This document shows, in pieces, positions 18,357-29,344 of a stretch of DNA of 64,000 nt (within the stretch, counting starts at the first letter, position 1; each line of letters begins with the position of its first letter). A program made the translations under genes and the position numbers. Source of the stretch: Halomonas fontilapidosi (GTDB taxonomy: Bacteria > Pseudomonadota > Gammaproteobacteria > Pseudomonadales > Halomonadaceae); contig NZ_JACHXQ010000005.1 of assembly GCF_014192285.1 (NCBI RefSeq), forward strand, positions 186,001-250,000, given 5' to 3'. The notes below the pieces were generated by a model. It did no database searches and was not told the origin of the DNA. It saw nothing but the letters and a program-made list of their open reading frames with translations.

Positions 18357-18885
18357 GGGGCCGTCCTCATTGCGCGGTGATCATCACTCCGCTGGCTAGT
18401 TTGTGCGTCGGTTCACGCGAGCATCCAAGATAGCAAAGTCAGCTTTCAGTAAATAACCTAGACAATCGTCCTATCCTGGCGTTCTTAGACCATCGTCAAA
18501 GACGTTCCAGGCAGACCTATTAACTGCATGGGATTTCAAGCCTATACCATCGTCCTATGCTTGCTTACTGGGCCTCATCAAACCGACCGCAAAAACGCCG
18601 CAAGTCATTGAATATAAAGAATTAAAAAGAAACGACTTGCATCGGTATCTTTTCATGATACGAAAGTCTGGGATTTATTTTAGGCGTTTGCTGCCCACTA
18701 TTGCCCCCGAGCCATGCAGGACAATCCCGCGTCGACACGCCACCTCGACAAGGAGCGGGCAACCTGATGACAGACTGATCCAGACTGCTCAGGTCAGGCT
18801 GGCTCCGTCGATTCGACTGTCCTGATGAGTGACCTCAACGCTCTGGGCAACTTCCCAACCTGAACAACAAGTGGAGAGCAACACT
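18357..18885. promoter_or_regulatory. Long divergent control region of the symporter and the DUF294 gene
   Basis: A 529-bp region without a convincing gene, notably AT-richer than its surroundings near 18600-18680. It holds three related direct repeats: CAATCGTCCTAT at 18463-18474, CCATCGTCAAAG at 18490-18501 and CCATCGTCCTAT at 18547-18558, plus other CCTAT words nearby. Such repeated heptamer-like words suit a LuxR/NarL-type response regulator, and CrbR encoded 7 kb away is the obvious candidate; this is inference. A 62-codon frame at 18637 has no ribosome site and looks spurious. Confidence 0.6.
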
Positions 18886-19146
18886 ATGGCAGACGACAAA
18901 GCCAATGCCGCTGCTTACTGGAAGGCAAACGTACGCCTGATCACAGGGTGCCTGATCGTCTGGGCCCTGGTCTCCTACGGTTTCGCCATCCTTCTGCGCC
19001 CGCTGCTGGCTGGCATTCCCGTCGGCGGGACGGACCTGGGCTTCTGGTTCGCCCAGCAGGGTTCGATCCTGACCTTCATCGGCATCATCTTCTTCTACGC
19101 GTGGAAGATGAACCGTCTCGACAAACAGTTCGGACTCGGGGAGTAA
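18886..19146 (+). CDS. Small subunit of sodium/solute symporter (DUF4212)
   Basis: An 86-residue protein with two membrane helices (about 15-40 and 52-72), of the DUF4212 family that accompanies VC_2705-type sodium:solute symporters. It likely assists the large subunit in acetate or other short-chain monocarboxylate uptake. The start at 18886 follows GGAGAG by seven bases; an upstream GTG frame is less likely. Six bases separate it from the large subunit gene. Confidence 0.9.
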   Translation: MADDKANAAAYWKANVRLITGCLIVWALVSYGFAILLRPLLAGIPVGGTDLGFWFAQQGSILTFIGIIFFYAWKMNRLDKQFGLGE

Positions 19147-19152
19147 GTCAGC

Positions 19153-20949
19153 ATGAGTCAGTTTGCAATCAACCTGCTGTTCGTAGGGGCCTCCTTCGCC
19201 CTCTACATCGGCATCGCGATCTGGGCCCGAGCGGGCTCGACCAAGGACTTCTATGTCGCCGGCGGCGGCGTGCATCCGGTCACCAACGGCATGGCCACGG
19301 CCGCCGACTGGATGTCCGCCGCCTCCTTCATCTCCATGGCCGGCCTGCTGGCTTCCGGGGGCTACGCCAACTCCACCTTCCTGATGGGCTGGACCGGGGG
19401 CTACGTCATCCTGGCCATGCTGCTGGCGCCCTATCTGCGCAAGTTCGGCAAGTTCACGGTGCCCGACTTCATCGGTGACCGTTTCTACAGCAACACGGCG
19501 CGCCTGGTGGCCGTCATCTGCCTGATCGTTGCGTCGATCACTTACGTCATCGGCCAGATGACCGGTGCTGGCGTTGCCTTCTCGCGCTTCCTGGAAGTCT
19601 CCAACACCTGGGGCATCTGGATCGCGGCCTTCATCGTCTTCCTGTATGCGGTATTCGGCGGCATGAAGGGCATCACATACACCCAGGTGGCTCAGTACAT
19701 CGTGCTGATCATCGCCTACACCATTCCGGCCGTATTCATCGCCATACAGCTGACCGGTAATCCCATCCCCGGCCTGGGCATGTTCAGCACCCACAGCGAG
19801 TCGGGACTGCCGCTGCTGGTCAAGCTCAATGAAGTGCTCAACGAGTTGGGCTTCCGGGACTACACCGCCGATGTCGACAACAAGCTGAACATGGTGCTGT
19901 TCACCCTGTCGCTGATGGTCGGTACCGCCGGTCTGCCGCACGTCATCATCCGCTTCTTCACCGTGCCCAAGGTCGCCGATGCTCGCTGGTCCGCCGGCTG
20001 GGCGCTGGTGTTCATCGCACTGCTCTACCTGACCGCACCTGCGGTGGCGTCCATGGCACGTCTGAACCTGATGACCACGGTCTATCCGGAGGCAGCAGGG
20101 CAGGTAGAGAGCTATGAAGATGCCATGACCGACCCGCTGGCCTACGAGGATCGACCCGGCTGGATCCGGACCTGGGAAGAGACCGGTCTGATCACCTACA
20201 CCGACAAGAATGACGACGGGCGCATCCAGCTCTACAACGAAGGCAACGAGGACTTCGCCGAGACCGCTGAAGCGCGTGGCTGGGAAGGCAGCGAGCTGAA
20301 CGTCAACAACGACATCCTGGTACTCGCCAACCCGGAGATCGCCAACCTGCCCAGCTGGGTGATCGGCCTGATCGCTGCCGGGGGTATCGCCGCGGCACTC
20401 TCCACTGCTGCGGGCCTGCTGCTGGCCATCTCGTCGGCGATCAGCCATGACCTGATCAAGACCATGATCAATCCGAAGATCACCGAGAAGGGCGAAATGC
20501 TGGCGGCTCGCCTCTCCATGGCCGGTGCCATTCTGCTGGCGACCTACCTGGGCCTGAATCCGCCGGGCTTCGCGGCGCAGACGGTGGCCCTGGCCTTCGG
20601 TATCGCCGGTGCCTCGCTGTTCCCGGCGCTGATGATGGGCATCTTCTCCAAGCGGGTGAACAACAAGGGCGCGGTTGCCGGCATGCTGACAGGCCTGCTG
20701 CTGACCCTGCTGTACATCTTCACCTACCTGGGCTGGTTCTTCATCCCCGGCACCAACATGCTGCCCAATACCGCAGAGAACTGGATCATGGGCGTTTCGC
20801 CGCTCTCCTTCGGTGCGGTTGGCGCGATCTGCAACTTCATCGTGGCCTTCGCCGTCTCCAGCGCTACCGAGGAGCCTCCGCAGGAGATTCAGGACCTGGT
20901 GGAAAGCGTGCGCTATCCCAAGGGTGCTGGTATCGCCACAGGGCACTAA
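19153..20949 (+). CDS. Sodium:solute symporter large subunit (VC_2705/ActP-like)
   Basis: A 598-residue transporter of the SLC5/SSS family with about 13 membrane helices. It carries the typical ATAADWMSAASFISMAGL segment and a soluble insertion (about 310-395) characteristic of the VC_2705 subfamily rather than classical ActP. Likely imports acetate or a related acid with sodium. It forms a two-gene operon with the DUF4212 subunit and sits among crbS, crbR and acs, which supports an acetate role. Confidence 0.9.
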   Translation: MSQFAINLLFVGASFALYIGIAIWARAGSTKDFYVAGGGVHPVTNGMATAADWMSAASFISMAGLLASGGYANSTFLMGWTGGYVILAMLLAPYLRKFGKFTVPDFIGDRFYSNTARLVAVICLIVASITYVIGQMTGAGVAFSRFLEVSNTWGIWIAAFIVFLYAVFGGMKGITYTQVAQYIVLIIAYTIPAVFIAIQLTGNPIPGLGMFSTHSESGLPLLVKLNEVLNELGFRDYTADVDNKLNMVLFTLSLMVGTAGLPHVIIRFFTVPKVADARWSAGWALVFIALLYLTAPAVASMARLNLMTTVYPEAAGQVESYEDAMTDPLAYEDRPGWIRTWEETGLITYTDKNDDGRIQLYNEGNEDFAETAEARGWEGSELNVNNDILVLANPEIANLPSWVIGLIAAGGIAAALSTAAGLLLAISSAISHDLIKTMINPKITEKGEMLAARLSMAGAILLATYLGLNPPGFAAQTVALAFGIAGASLFPALMMGIFSKRVNNKGAVAGMLTGLLLTLLYIFTYLGWFFIPGTNMLPNTAENWIMGVSPLSFGAVGAICNFIVAFAVSSATEEPPQEIQDLVESVRYPKGAGIATGH

Positions 20950-20963
20950 GCCATAATGGCTCC

Positions 20964-20985
20964 CTGGCCCGGCTCGCCGGGCCAG
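20964..20985 (+). other. GC hairpin after the symporter gene
   Basis: A perfect 10-bp stem CTGGCCCGGC/GCCGGGCCAG with a two-base loop (in practice a four-base loop), 14 bp after the stop codon and without T tract. Probably an mRNA 3'-end structure acting together with the next hairpin. Confidence 0.5.
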
Positions 20986-20997
20986 TCCAACCACTAC

Positions 20998-21031
20998 CGA
21001 TCGGGCTTCCTAAGGGAAGCCCGATCGCTTT
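20998..21031 (+). terminator. Terminator after the symporter operon
   Basis: A perfect 13-bp stem CGATCGGGCTTCC with loop TAAG, followed by CTTTA. It lies between the symporter gene and the next coding region. Confidence 0.7.
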
Positions 21032-21046
21032 AAGGATGCACCCCTC

Positions 21047-21562
21047 ATGATATGGCACCTGATAGCAGCGCTCTTTGCCGGTCTCGGCGCGGCAGGGATC
21101 GGCCTGATCCTGCGGCTGGCCAGCGGCAAGCGACTGCCGCGCTGGATCATTCCCGCCTGCGGCGGCCTGGGCATGCTGGCCTACCAGATTCATAACGAAT
21201 ACAGCTGGTTCGAACAGAAAAAGACGCAGCTACCCGCCTCGGCCGAGGTGGTCGCCATGGAGAAGGGCCAGATGTTCTGGCGGCCCTGGACCTTCGCCTT
21301 TCCCATGACCACGGCCTTCACCATCGTCGACCGCGACAGTATGGCCGTGAGCCGGGAAGAGCAGGACCGGCTGATCGAGTTCATCCTCTACCGCTTCGAG
21401 AAGGAGTACGTCGATCAAGTCAGTCATCAGGCCTACCTGATGAACTGCGCGACCCGCGAGATGCTGCCGCTGGAAGGCGAATCGCGCACCCCGGCCACCG
21501 AGCAGATGCGTCGTGTCGACGCGGCCAGTCCGCTCTATGAGGCGGTCTGCGAGAACGCCTGA
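21047..21562 (+). CDS. Conserved hypothetical membrane-anchored protein
   Basis: A 171-residue protein that I do not recognise. Two hydrophobic segments (about 3-26 and 36-50) anchor it; the rest is soluble and contains HNEYSWFEQKK, FWRPWTFAFPMTTAF and two cysteines near the C-terminal half. Codon use matches neighbours. The start follows the terminator with a short leader, so it may be expressed by read-through or jointly with crbS, which begins 78 bp later on the same strand. Function unknown; its position suggests a link to the acetate region. Confidence 0.75.
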   Translation: MIWHLIAALFAGLGAAGIGLILRLASGKRLPRWIIPACGGLGMLAYQIHNEYSWFEQKKTQLPASAEVVAMEKGQMFWRPWTFAFPMTTAFTIVDRDSMAVSREEQDRLIEFILYRFEKEYVDQVSHQAYLMNCATREMLPLEGESRTPATEQMRRVDAASPLYEAVCENA

Positions 21563-21640
21563 AGCGACGCCACGCGACCCGCGGCTGCCCCGCCGCCAGC
21601 CTTGCCCTAGAATGGGCGCATCGGGAAGGGAGAAGAGTGC

Positions 21641-24600
21641 ATGTTCGCTGGCTGGCTGCTGATCGTCGTTTCACTGCTCTACATCGCCGTGCTGTTCGCC
21701 ATCGCCTGGCGAGGTGATCGGCATGCTCGGGAACATGGCGCAAGCCGTCGCCGCCCGGTGATCTACAGCCTGGCGCTGGCCATCTATTGCACCTCATGGA
21801 CCTTCCATGGCGCCGTAGGCCAGGCCGCCACGGCCGGCTGGTCCTTCGCCAGCATCTTCGTCGGGCCGATCCTCACCCTGCTGCTGTTCTGGCCGGTGCT
21901 GGCCAAGATGATCCGCGTCGCCAAGCACCAGAATGTCACGTCCATCGCCGACTTCATCGCCTCACGCTATGGCAAGACCCAGTCGCTGGCGGCCTTCGCG
22001 AGCCTGGTGGCACTGATCGGCACCCTGCCCTATATCGCCCTCCAGCTGAAAGCGGTCTCGACCTCCTTCAGCGTGATTACCGCGGCCTCCGACATCACCC
22101 AGGCGCCGCTTTTCGGCGATACGGCCTTCTATGTGGCGATGGTAATGGCGGCCTTCGCCATTCTCTTCGGCACCCGCCACACCGACGCCACTGAGCATCA
22201 CGAGGGCCTGATCCATGCCGTGGCCTTCGAGTCGATGGTCAAGCTGCTCGCCTTTCTGATCCTCGGGGCCTACGTCACCTGGGGCATGTTCGACGGCTTG
22301 GGCGACCTGCTGGGCCGCGCCGAGCTTCAGCTCGGGCTGGAGCGACAGCTGGCCGACCAGGACTTCGGTCAGAGCTTCTGGGCTCAGACCCTGCTGGCCA
22401 TGCTGGCGATCCTCTGCCTGCCGCGCCAGTTCCACGTCGCGGTGGTCGAGAACATCCACCGCGACGACGCCACCAAGGCCCGCTGGCTATTCCCGCTCTA
22501 TCTGCTGGCCTTCGCCTTCTTCGTCATCCCGCTCGCCGCCGCGGGCCTGACCATCTTCGCCGACAGCGGTATCGAGCCCGACACCTACGTGCTGGCCCTG
22601 CCCATGGCCGCGGGCAACGAATGGTTGACGCTGTTGACCTTCATCGGCGGCTTCTCGGCGGCCACCGGCATGGTGATCGTCGCGGCGGTAGCGGTGTCGA
22701 TCATGATCTCCAACGAGATCGTCATCCCCGCCCTTTTCCGCCTACGCTGGTTCGATACCAAGCCGCGCGATTATGGCCGCCTGGTGCTGCGCGCGCGGCG
22801 CATCACCATCGCCGCGATCCTGGCCATGGCCTATGGCTTCTACCAGCTGATCGGTGAGTTCAGCTCGCTGGCCAACACCGGCATGCTCTCCTTCGCCGCC
22901 GCCGCCCAGTTCGCCCCGGCGCTGATCGGCGGCCTCTACTGGAAGCGAGGCAACCGCCTAGGCGTCATCGCCGGCATGAACGCCGGCTTCGCCATCTGGG
23001 CCTACAGCCTGCTGATGCCCACCCTGATCGGCGCCGGCGTGCTGCCGGCGAGCTGGCTCGACGGTGGCCCGCTGAGCATCGCCTGGCTGGCCCCCACCTC
23101 GCTGTTCGGCCTCAATGTCGGCGACAGCTTCACCCATGGCGTGATGCTCTCGCTGGGCGTCAACCTCTTCTGCTACATCTTCGTTTCCCAGATGACGCCC
23201 CAGCGCGTCGTCGAGCGCATCCAGGCCTCGCTGTTCGTTGACAGCGTCGAGACCCGCCAGACCTCGGTGAACCGCCCCTGGACCGGCGCCACCACCGTGG
23301 GCGACCTCAAGGTGCTGTGCGAGCGCTTCCTGGGCGCCGGCCAGGTGAGCCGCGCCTTCGAGGACTACGCCCGGCGCACCGGCAAGCCACTGGACAACAA
23401 CACGCGGGCCTCCATCGACGTCATCCAGTTCACCGAGCGTTTCCTGGCATCGGTACTCGGCGCCTCCTCGGCGCGGATCGTGGTCAATTCGGCCCTTCAG
23501 GGGCGCGGTATCGGCATCTCGGACGTGATCTCCATCGTCGACGAAGCCTCTCAGGTGCTGGAGTTCAACCGTGCCCTGCTGCAGGCCACCATCGAAAACA
23601 TCAACCAGGGCATCAGCGTGGTCGATCAGAACCTGCGCCTGGTGGTGTGGAACCAGCGCTATCTGGAGCTGTTCCGCTTTCCGGATCACCTGATCCGCGT
23701 CGGCGCCCCGATGGACAAGATCTTCCGCTACAACGCCCACAACGGTGAATATGGCCCCGGTGATCCCGAGGAGCACGTCCGCCTGCTGATCGACAATATC
23801 CGCGAGGGACACCCCCATCGCTATGTGCGCTACCGGCAGGACGGCAGCGTGCTGGAGGTACAGGGAAACCCCATGCCGGGCGGCGGCTTCGTCTATACCT
23901 ACCAGGACATCACCCAGCAGAAGCGTATCGAGGAAGCGCTGATCCGCTCTGAGAACAACATCCGCATCTATACCGACAACGTGCCGGCGCTGATCGCCTA
24001 CTTCGACAAGGAGTGCCGCTACCTCTTCACCAACCGTGCCTATGAGCAGGCCTTCGGCATCGATCGCAACGCGGTAATCGGCAAGCGGGTGGAAGAAGTG
24101 ATGGACCCGGCGATGGCGCGCGAGCGGGCACCCTGGATCGAGCGCGCCCTGGCCGGTGAGCGAGTCAACTTCGAGGTCTCGCTGCCGATCGGCAAGGAAC
24201 GTCGCTACATGCTGGTCACCTACACCCCCCACTTCGGCGACAGCGGCGCGATCCTGGGCTTCTTTGCCCTCTACCAGGACATCACCGAGCGACGCCTGGC
24301 CGAGATCGCCCTCAAGGAGACCAACGAAACCCTGGAGGAGCGGGTGCGCGAGCGCACCCAGGCGCTCTCCGAGGCCAATGCGGCCCTGCGTCAGGAGAAC
24401 CGGGTGCGCGCCGAGGCCGAGCTTGCCCTGCGCCAGGCCAAGCAGCTGGCCGAGGATGCCAATGCCTCCAAAACGCGCTTCCTGGCCGCCGCCAGCCACG
24501 ACCTGCTGCAACCGCTCAATGCTGCACGACTGTTCACCTCGGCCCTTGCCCAGGAGATGGCGGCCGACGACATGAAGCGCACCATTGGCCATATCGACAA

Positions 24601-25585
24601 CTCCCTGCAGGCCGCCGAGGAACTGCTCGGCACCCTGCTCGACATCTCCAAGCTGGATGCCGGCGCCCTGACCCCACGGCGCAGCCACTTTGCGCTGGCC
24701 GATATCATTCAGCCGCTGCGCGCCGAGTTCGAGGTGATGGCCGAGGAGCGCGGCCTGGACCTGGTGGTGGTGGCAACCCGCCAGTGGGTCGACAGCGACC
24801 CCCAGATGCTGCGCCGGATCATCCAGAACTTTCTCTCCAATGCCATTCGCTATACCCAGGCCGGCCGGGTGCTGCTCGGCTGCCGCCGCCAGGGCGAACG
24901 CATGACCATCGAGGTGTGGGACTCGGGTCCGGGGATTCCCGAGGCCAAGCAGCTCGAGATCTTTCAGGAATTCCGGCGCCTCGACCAGACCACGCGGCAC
25001 AAGGAGAGCGAGAAGGGCCTGGGCCTGGGGCTGTCCATCGCCGACCGCATGGCCCGGGTGCTCGACCACCCCATCCGGGTACGTTCGAAGGAGGGCTTCG
25101 GCACCATGTTCTCGGTCAGTGTGCCGGTGGTGGCGCCACGCACCGCGACCGAGCAGGCCAAGGACGCCTCGCCGAAGCGCGCCGGCAACAAGCTCGCCGG
25201 CACGCGAATACTGTGCATCGACAATGAGTCGCTGATCCTCGAGGGCATGAAGGCGATGCTTTCGGGGTGGGGCTGCGAGGTGTTCACGGCCACCACCATC
25301 GGCGGCGCCAAGTCGGTGCTGCGCCACCTGGACGGCGACCCGGACGCGATCCTGGCGGACTACCATCTGGACAACGAGGTCACCGGGCTGATGGCCCTGG
25401 AAGCCCTCGGCGAGCGGCTGGAAGGGGCAGTGCCCGGCATCGTGATCACCGCCGACCGCACCGAGGAGGTCGCCGAGGAGGTCAAGCGTGCCGGCTATCA
25501 GCTACTGCTCAAGCCGGTGCGCCCCGCCGCCCTGCGTGCCCTGCTCACCCGCACCTTGCAGGCCAGCCGGGCGCCAAGCGGCTAA
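21641..25585 (+). CDS. crbS: Hybrid sensor histidine kinase CrbS with SLC5 transporter domain
   Basis: A 1314-residue inner-membrane kinase of the CbrA/CrbS type. The first 500 or so residues are an SLC5 sodium:solute symporter-like domain with about 13 helices; then a linker, PAS domains at about 640-900 (two clear copies), a coiled coil, HisKA with ASHDLLQPL (His953), HATPase motifs WDSGPGIP and GLGLGLSIADRM, and a C-terminal receiver domain with Asp1240 (ILADYHLD). In Vibrio and Pseudomonas CrbS with CrbR switches on acs when acetate must be taken up. Here the presumed partner crbR is convergent and overlaps by four bases at the 3' end, with acs next. Confidence 0.9.
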   Translation: MFAGWLLIVVSLLYIAVLFAIAWRGDRHAREHGASRRRPVIYSLALAIYCTSWTFHGAVGQAATAGWSFASIFVGPILTLLLFWPVLAKMIRVAKHQNVTSIADFIASRYGKTQSLAAFASLVALIGTLPYIALQLKAVSTSFSVITAASDITQAPLFGDTAFYVAMVMAAFAILFGTRHTDATEHHEGLIHAVAFESMVKLLAFLILGAYVTWGMFDGLGDLLGRAELQLGLERQLADQDFGQSFWAQTLLAMLAILCLPRQFHVAVVENIHRDDATKARWLFPLYLLAFAFFVIPLAAAGLTIFADSGIEPDTYVLALPMAAGNEWLTLLTFIGGFSAATGMVIVAAVAVSIMISNEIVIPALFRLRWFDTKPRDYGRLVLRARRITIAAILAMAYGFYQLIGEFSSLANTGMLSFAAAAQFAPALIGGLYWKRGNRLGVIAGMNAGFAIWAYSLLMPTLIGAGVLPASWLDGGPLSIAWLAPTSLFGLNVGDSFTHGVMLSLGVNLFCYIFVSQMTPQRVVERIQASLFVDSVETRQTSVNRPWTGATTVGDLKVLCERFLGAGQVSRAFEDYARRTGKPLDNNTRASIDVIQFTERFLASVLGASSARIVVNSALQGRGIGISDVISIVDEASQVLEFNRALLQATIENINQGISVVDQNLRLVVWNQRYLELFRFPDHLIRVGAPMDKIFRYNAHNGEYGPGDPEEHVRLLIDNIREGHPHRYVRYRQDGSVLEVQGNPMPGGGFVYTYQDITQQKRIEEALIRSENNIRIYTDNVPALIAYFDKECRYLFTNRAYEQAFGIDRNAVIGKRVEEVMDPAMARERAPWIERALAGERVNFEVSLPIGKERRYMLVTYTPHFGDSGAILGFFALYQDITERRLAEIALKETNETLEERVRERTQALSEANAALRQENRVRAEAELALRQAKQLAEDANASKTRFLAAASHDLLQPLNAARLFTSALAQEMAADDMKRTIGHIDNSLQAAEELLGTLLDISKLDAGALTPRRSHFALADIIQPLRAEFEVMAEERGLDLVVVATRQWVDSDPQMLRRIIQNFLSNAIRYTQAGRVLLGCRRQGERMTIEVWDSGPGIPEAKQLEIFQEFRRLDQTTRHKESEKGLGLGLSIADRMARVLDHPIRVRSKEGFGTMFSVSVPVVAPRTATEQAKDASPKRAGNKLAGTRILCIDNESLILEGMKAMLSGWGCEVFTATTIGGAKSVLRHLDGDPDAILADYHLDNEVTGLMALEALGERLEGAVPGIVITADRTEEVAEEVKRAGYQLLLKPVRPAALRALLTRTLQASRAPSG

Positions 25586-26373
25586 GCTGCCAAGCTGCCA
25601 AGCTGCCAAAACAGGAAAACATTGAGACCTGGAACAAGAAACCCACCTGACGGTGGGTTTCGCGTTTCCTTGAAGCTTGCGCCTTGGCGCTTGCAGCTCG
25701 GCGCTCGTCGATACGACTCCACCTTCGGCGGCTCGACCTCGAGTTTCTGGGCGGCGATCACCGCCTGGGTGCGGGAGTGCACGCCGAGCTTACGCAGGAT
25801 GGCGGTGACGTGGGCCTTGATGGTGGCCTCAGAGACGCTCAGTTCATAGGCGATCTGCTTGTTGAGCAGCCCCTCGGTGAGCATGTTGAGCACCCGGAAC
25901 TGCTGCGGCGTCAGCGAGGCGATGGCCTCGGCGAACTTGGTCTCCTCCTCGTTGGCTTCGCCCAGCGCTGCGGCCATCTCGGCCGGCAGCCAGACCTCGC
26001 CATCGAGGATCTCACCCACGGCCTCGGCGATCAGCGCCAGCGACGACGACTTGGGGATGAAGCCCGAGGCGCCGTAGTCGATGGCGCGGCGCACCACGTA
26101 GACCTCGTCGCTGCCGGAGACCACCGCGACCGGAATATCGGGCGTCTGGCCGCGCAGCTGGATCAGGCCAGAGAAACCATGGGCGCCCGGCATGTGCAGG
26201 TCCAGCAGGATCAGGTCGGCATCGGGGTGGCGAGTGACCACCTCGGTGGTGGCCTCCATGGTGTCGGATTCGACGATCTCGGCCTGGGGCGCCAGCTGGC
26301 GCAGGGCCTGGGTCAGGGCCGCACGGAACAGCGGATGGTCATCGGCAACGATGAATTTCTGGGCAAACGCCAT
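25582..26373 (-). CDS. crbR: LuxR-type response regulator CrbR
   Basis: Response regulator activated by the CrbS phosphorelay and predicted to activate acs. The 263 residues have a receiver domain (acidic pocket Asp11/Asp12, phosphoacceptor Asp58, Lys108) and a LuxR helix-turn-helix at about 153-205 (LTPQQFRVLNMLTEGLLNKQ and following). Homologues end about residue 210-220; here some 50 extra residues are encoded by a transcription terminator hairpin and an 8-bp tandem repeat, with a TAG stop inside the end of crbS. The tail is therefore probably an accidental extension. Located downstream of acs on the same strand. Confidence 0.9.
   Translation of the reverse strand: MAFAQKFIVADDHPLFRAALTQALRQLAPQAEIVESDTMEATTEVVTRHPDADLILLDLHMPGAHGFSGLIQLRGQTPDIPVAVVSGSDEVYVVRRAIDYGASGFIPKSSSLALIAEAVGEILDGEVWLPAEMAAALGEANEEETKFAEAIASLTPQQFRVLNMLTEGLLNKQIAYELSVSEATIKAHVTAILRKLGVHSRTQAVIAAQKLEVEPPKVESYRRAPSCKRQGASFKETRNPPSGGFLVPGLNVFLFWQLGSLAA
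25584..25607 (+). repeat. Three tandem copies of AAGCTGCC
   Basis: Three exact 8-bp units immediately at the end of crbS, inside the 3' end of the crbR reading frame. It resembles the AAGCTGG array at 29994 in composition and in sitting right at a stop codon. Confidence 0.9.
25638..25661 (+). terminator. Bidirectional terminator between crbS and crbR
   Basis: Stem GAAACCCACC/GGTGGGTTTC with loop TGAC. On the plus strand the 3' arm ends in TTT followed by CGCGTTTCC. It would end crbS transcripts and, on the other strand, lies inside the annotated crbR tail. Confidence 0.75.
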
Positions 26374-26520
26374 GGATCTTCCTCCGGTTCCTCGAGCAGC
26401 TGACCGACAACCGCCACGCTGGGCTCTACAATTGTTGTTCGCATGTTACCCCATGGCCGCGGCGATTCCCAAGGGCTCTCGGGTATTGTCGACATCATGT
26501 CGGTGGCCATGAAATGAACA

Positions 26521-26543
26521 AGCCGGCCCCGAGGGGCCGGCTT
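26521..26543 (-). terminator. Hairpin after acs
   Basis: AGCCGGCCCC pairs with GGGGCCGGCT about 55 bp past the acs stop (minus strand), followed by TGTTCATTT. It probably limits read-through from acs into crbR, which would then have its own promoter in 26374-26520. Confidence 0.7.
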
Positions 26544-26595
26544 GGCATATCAGCTGCGGCAGGTGATTCCACCTGACGCGGGGCGGGCAGGCCCC

Positions 26596-28545
<1,950 letters not shown>

Positions 28546-28720
28546 GGATATGCCTCTGTCCAGGGGGTTGGACCCTCCAGGTGGATGTTGCCGACCCCGG
28601 TGCGAAAGGACGGGCCGGCCCCATAAAACCTGCCAACAGCATATACGTCAGCAGGCGGCCTTCCCTTTAGACATTGGTAGAAACATTTTTCCCATTAATC
28701 ACAATGACTTACAAGAAAAA

Positions 28721-29269
28721 TCAGGAGGCGTGACAGCCAAGATAGACCAAGGTCTCAGCGCAGTGCCGGCACCGGTATCCTCGCCCCCGGCGGGCCAGGG
28801 AGTGCCGCCGGGCGGTAAAAGCGTGTTCACGACACGCGCAGCGATAGCGGTAAGGCGCCGGGCTCGCGCGTCCGGTATCAAAGCGATGAGTCGTGCGCGG
28901 CTCCAGACCGAAGAGGCGACGCATCACGGTCTGCCACTCGTGTCCGTGGGGTCGCGCCCTTGGGCCATCCTCCAGGTGATGCACCAGCCAGTGAGCCATC
29001 TCATGGGGCACCACCTCGACCAGGAAGGCAACACGGTTCTCCGCCAGCAGCACCGGATTGAAGCGCAGCCCGCCACGAGCGAAGTGTGCCTGGCCGGCGC
29101 ACTTGCCGCGCAGGTCCAGCCATACCGCCGGGCGCGGCAGTGACGGATGCAGCTCACGACACAGCTGCCAGGCCGCTTCGACGCGCGCCAGGAGACTGCG
29201 GTGCAAGGCGGCCTGGTCGAGGTCATCGAGCCGGGAGGCGTCGGGATCGGGAAGCGCGGGCATCGTCAT
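28721..29269 (-). CDS. SprT-family zinc metalloprotease
   Basis: A 182-residue SprT-like protein with zinc motif HEMAH (His89, Glu90, His93) and a C-terminal zinc ribbon of the form CxC...CxxC (YRCACREH and CRHCAETLVY). SprT domains in eukaryotic Spartan degrade DNA-protein crosslinks; the bacterial role is little known. Divergent from the UPF0149 gene with a 75-bp gap. Two closely spaced ATG codons make the exact start uncertain by two residues. Confidence 0.88.
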   Translation of the reverse strand: MTMPALPDPDASRLDDLDQAALHRSLLARVEAAWQLCRELHPSLPRPAVWLDLRGKCAGQAHFARGGLRFNPVLLAENRVAFLVEVVPHEMAHWLVHHLEDGPRARPHGHEWQTVMRRLFGLEPRTTHRFDTGRASPAPYRYRCACREHAFTARRHSLARRGRGYRCRHCAETLVYLGCHAS

Positions 29270-29344
29270 GGGATGCTAGAATGGCGCCTTCGCGTCGAGG
29301 CGTAAAGCCTCACCCATGTCCACGTGTCCCCTGCGAGAGCCGTC

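Noticed and set aside
18637..18825. A 62-codon frame in the symporter control region
   Set aside because: No ribosome site, no recognisable features, Arg-rich composition, and it lies within a regulatory region with repeats.
18835..20994. A 719-codon frame opposite the symporter gene
   Set aside because: Antisense shadow: Gln/Gly/Asp/His-rich composition is the complement of hydrophobic codons in a membrane protein.
22958..25366. An 802-codon frame opposite crbS
   Set aside because: Antisense shadow of a well-supported kinase; no domain and biased composition.
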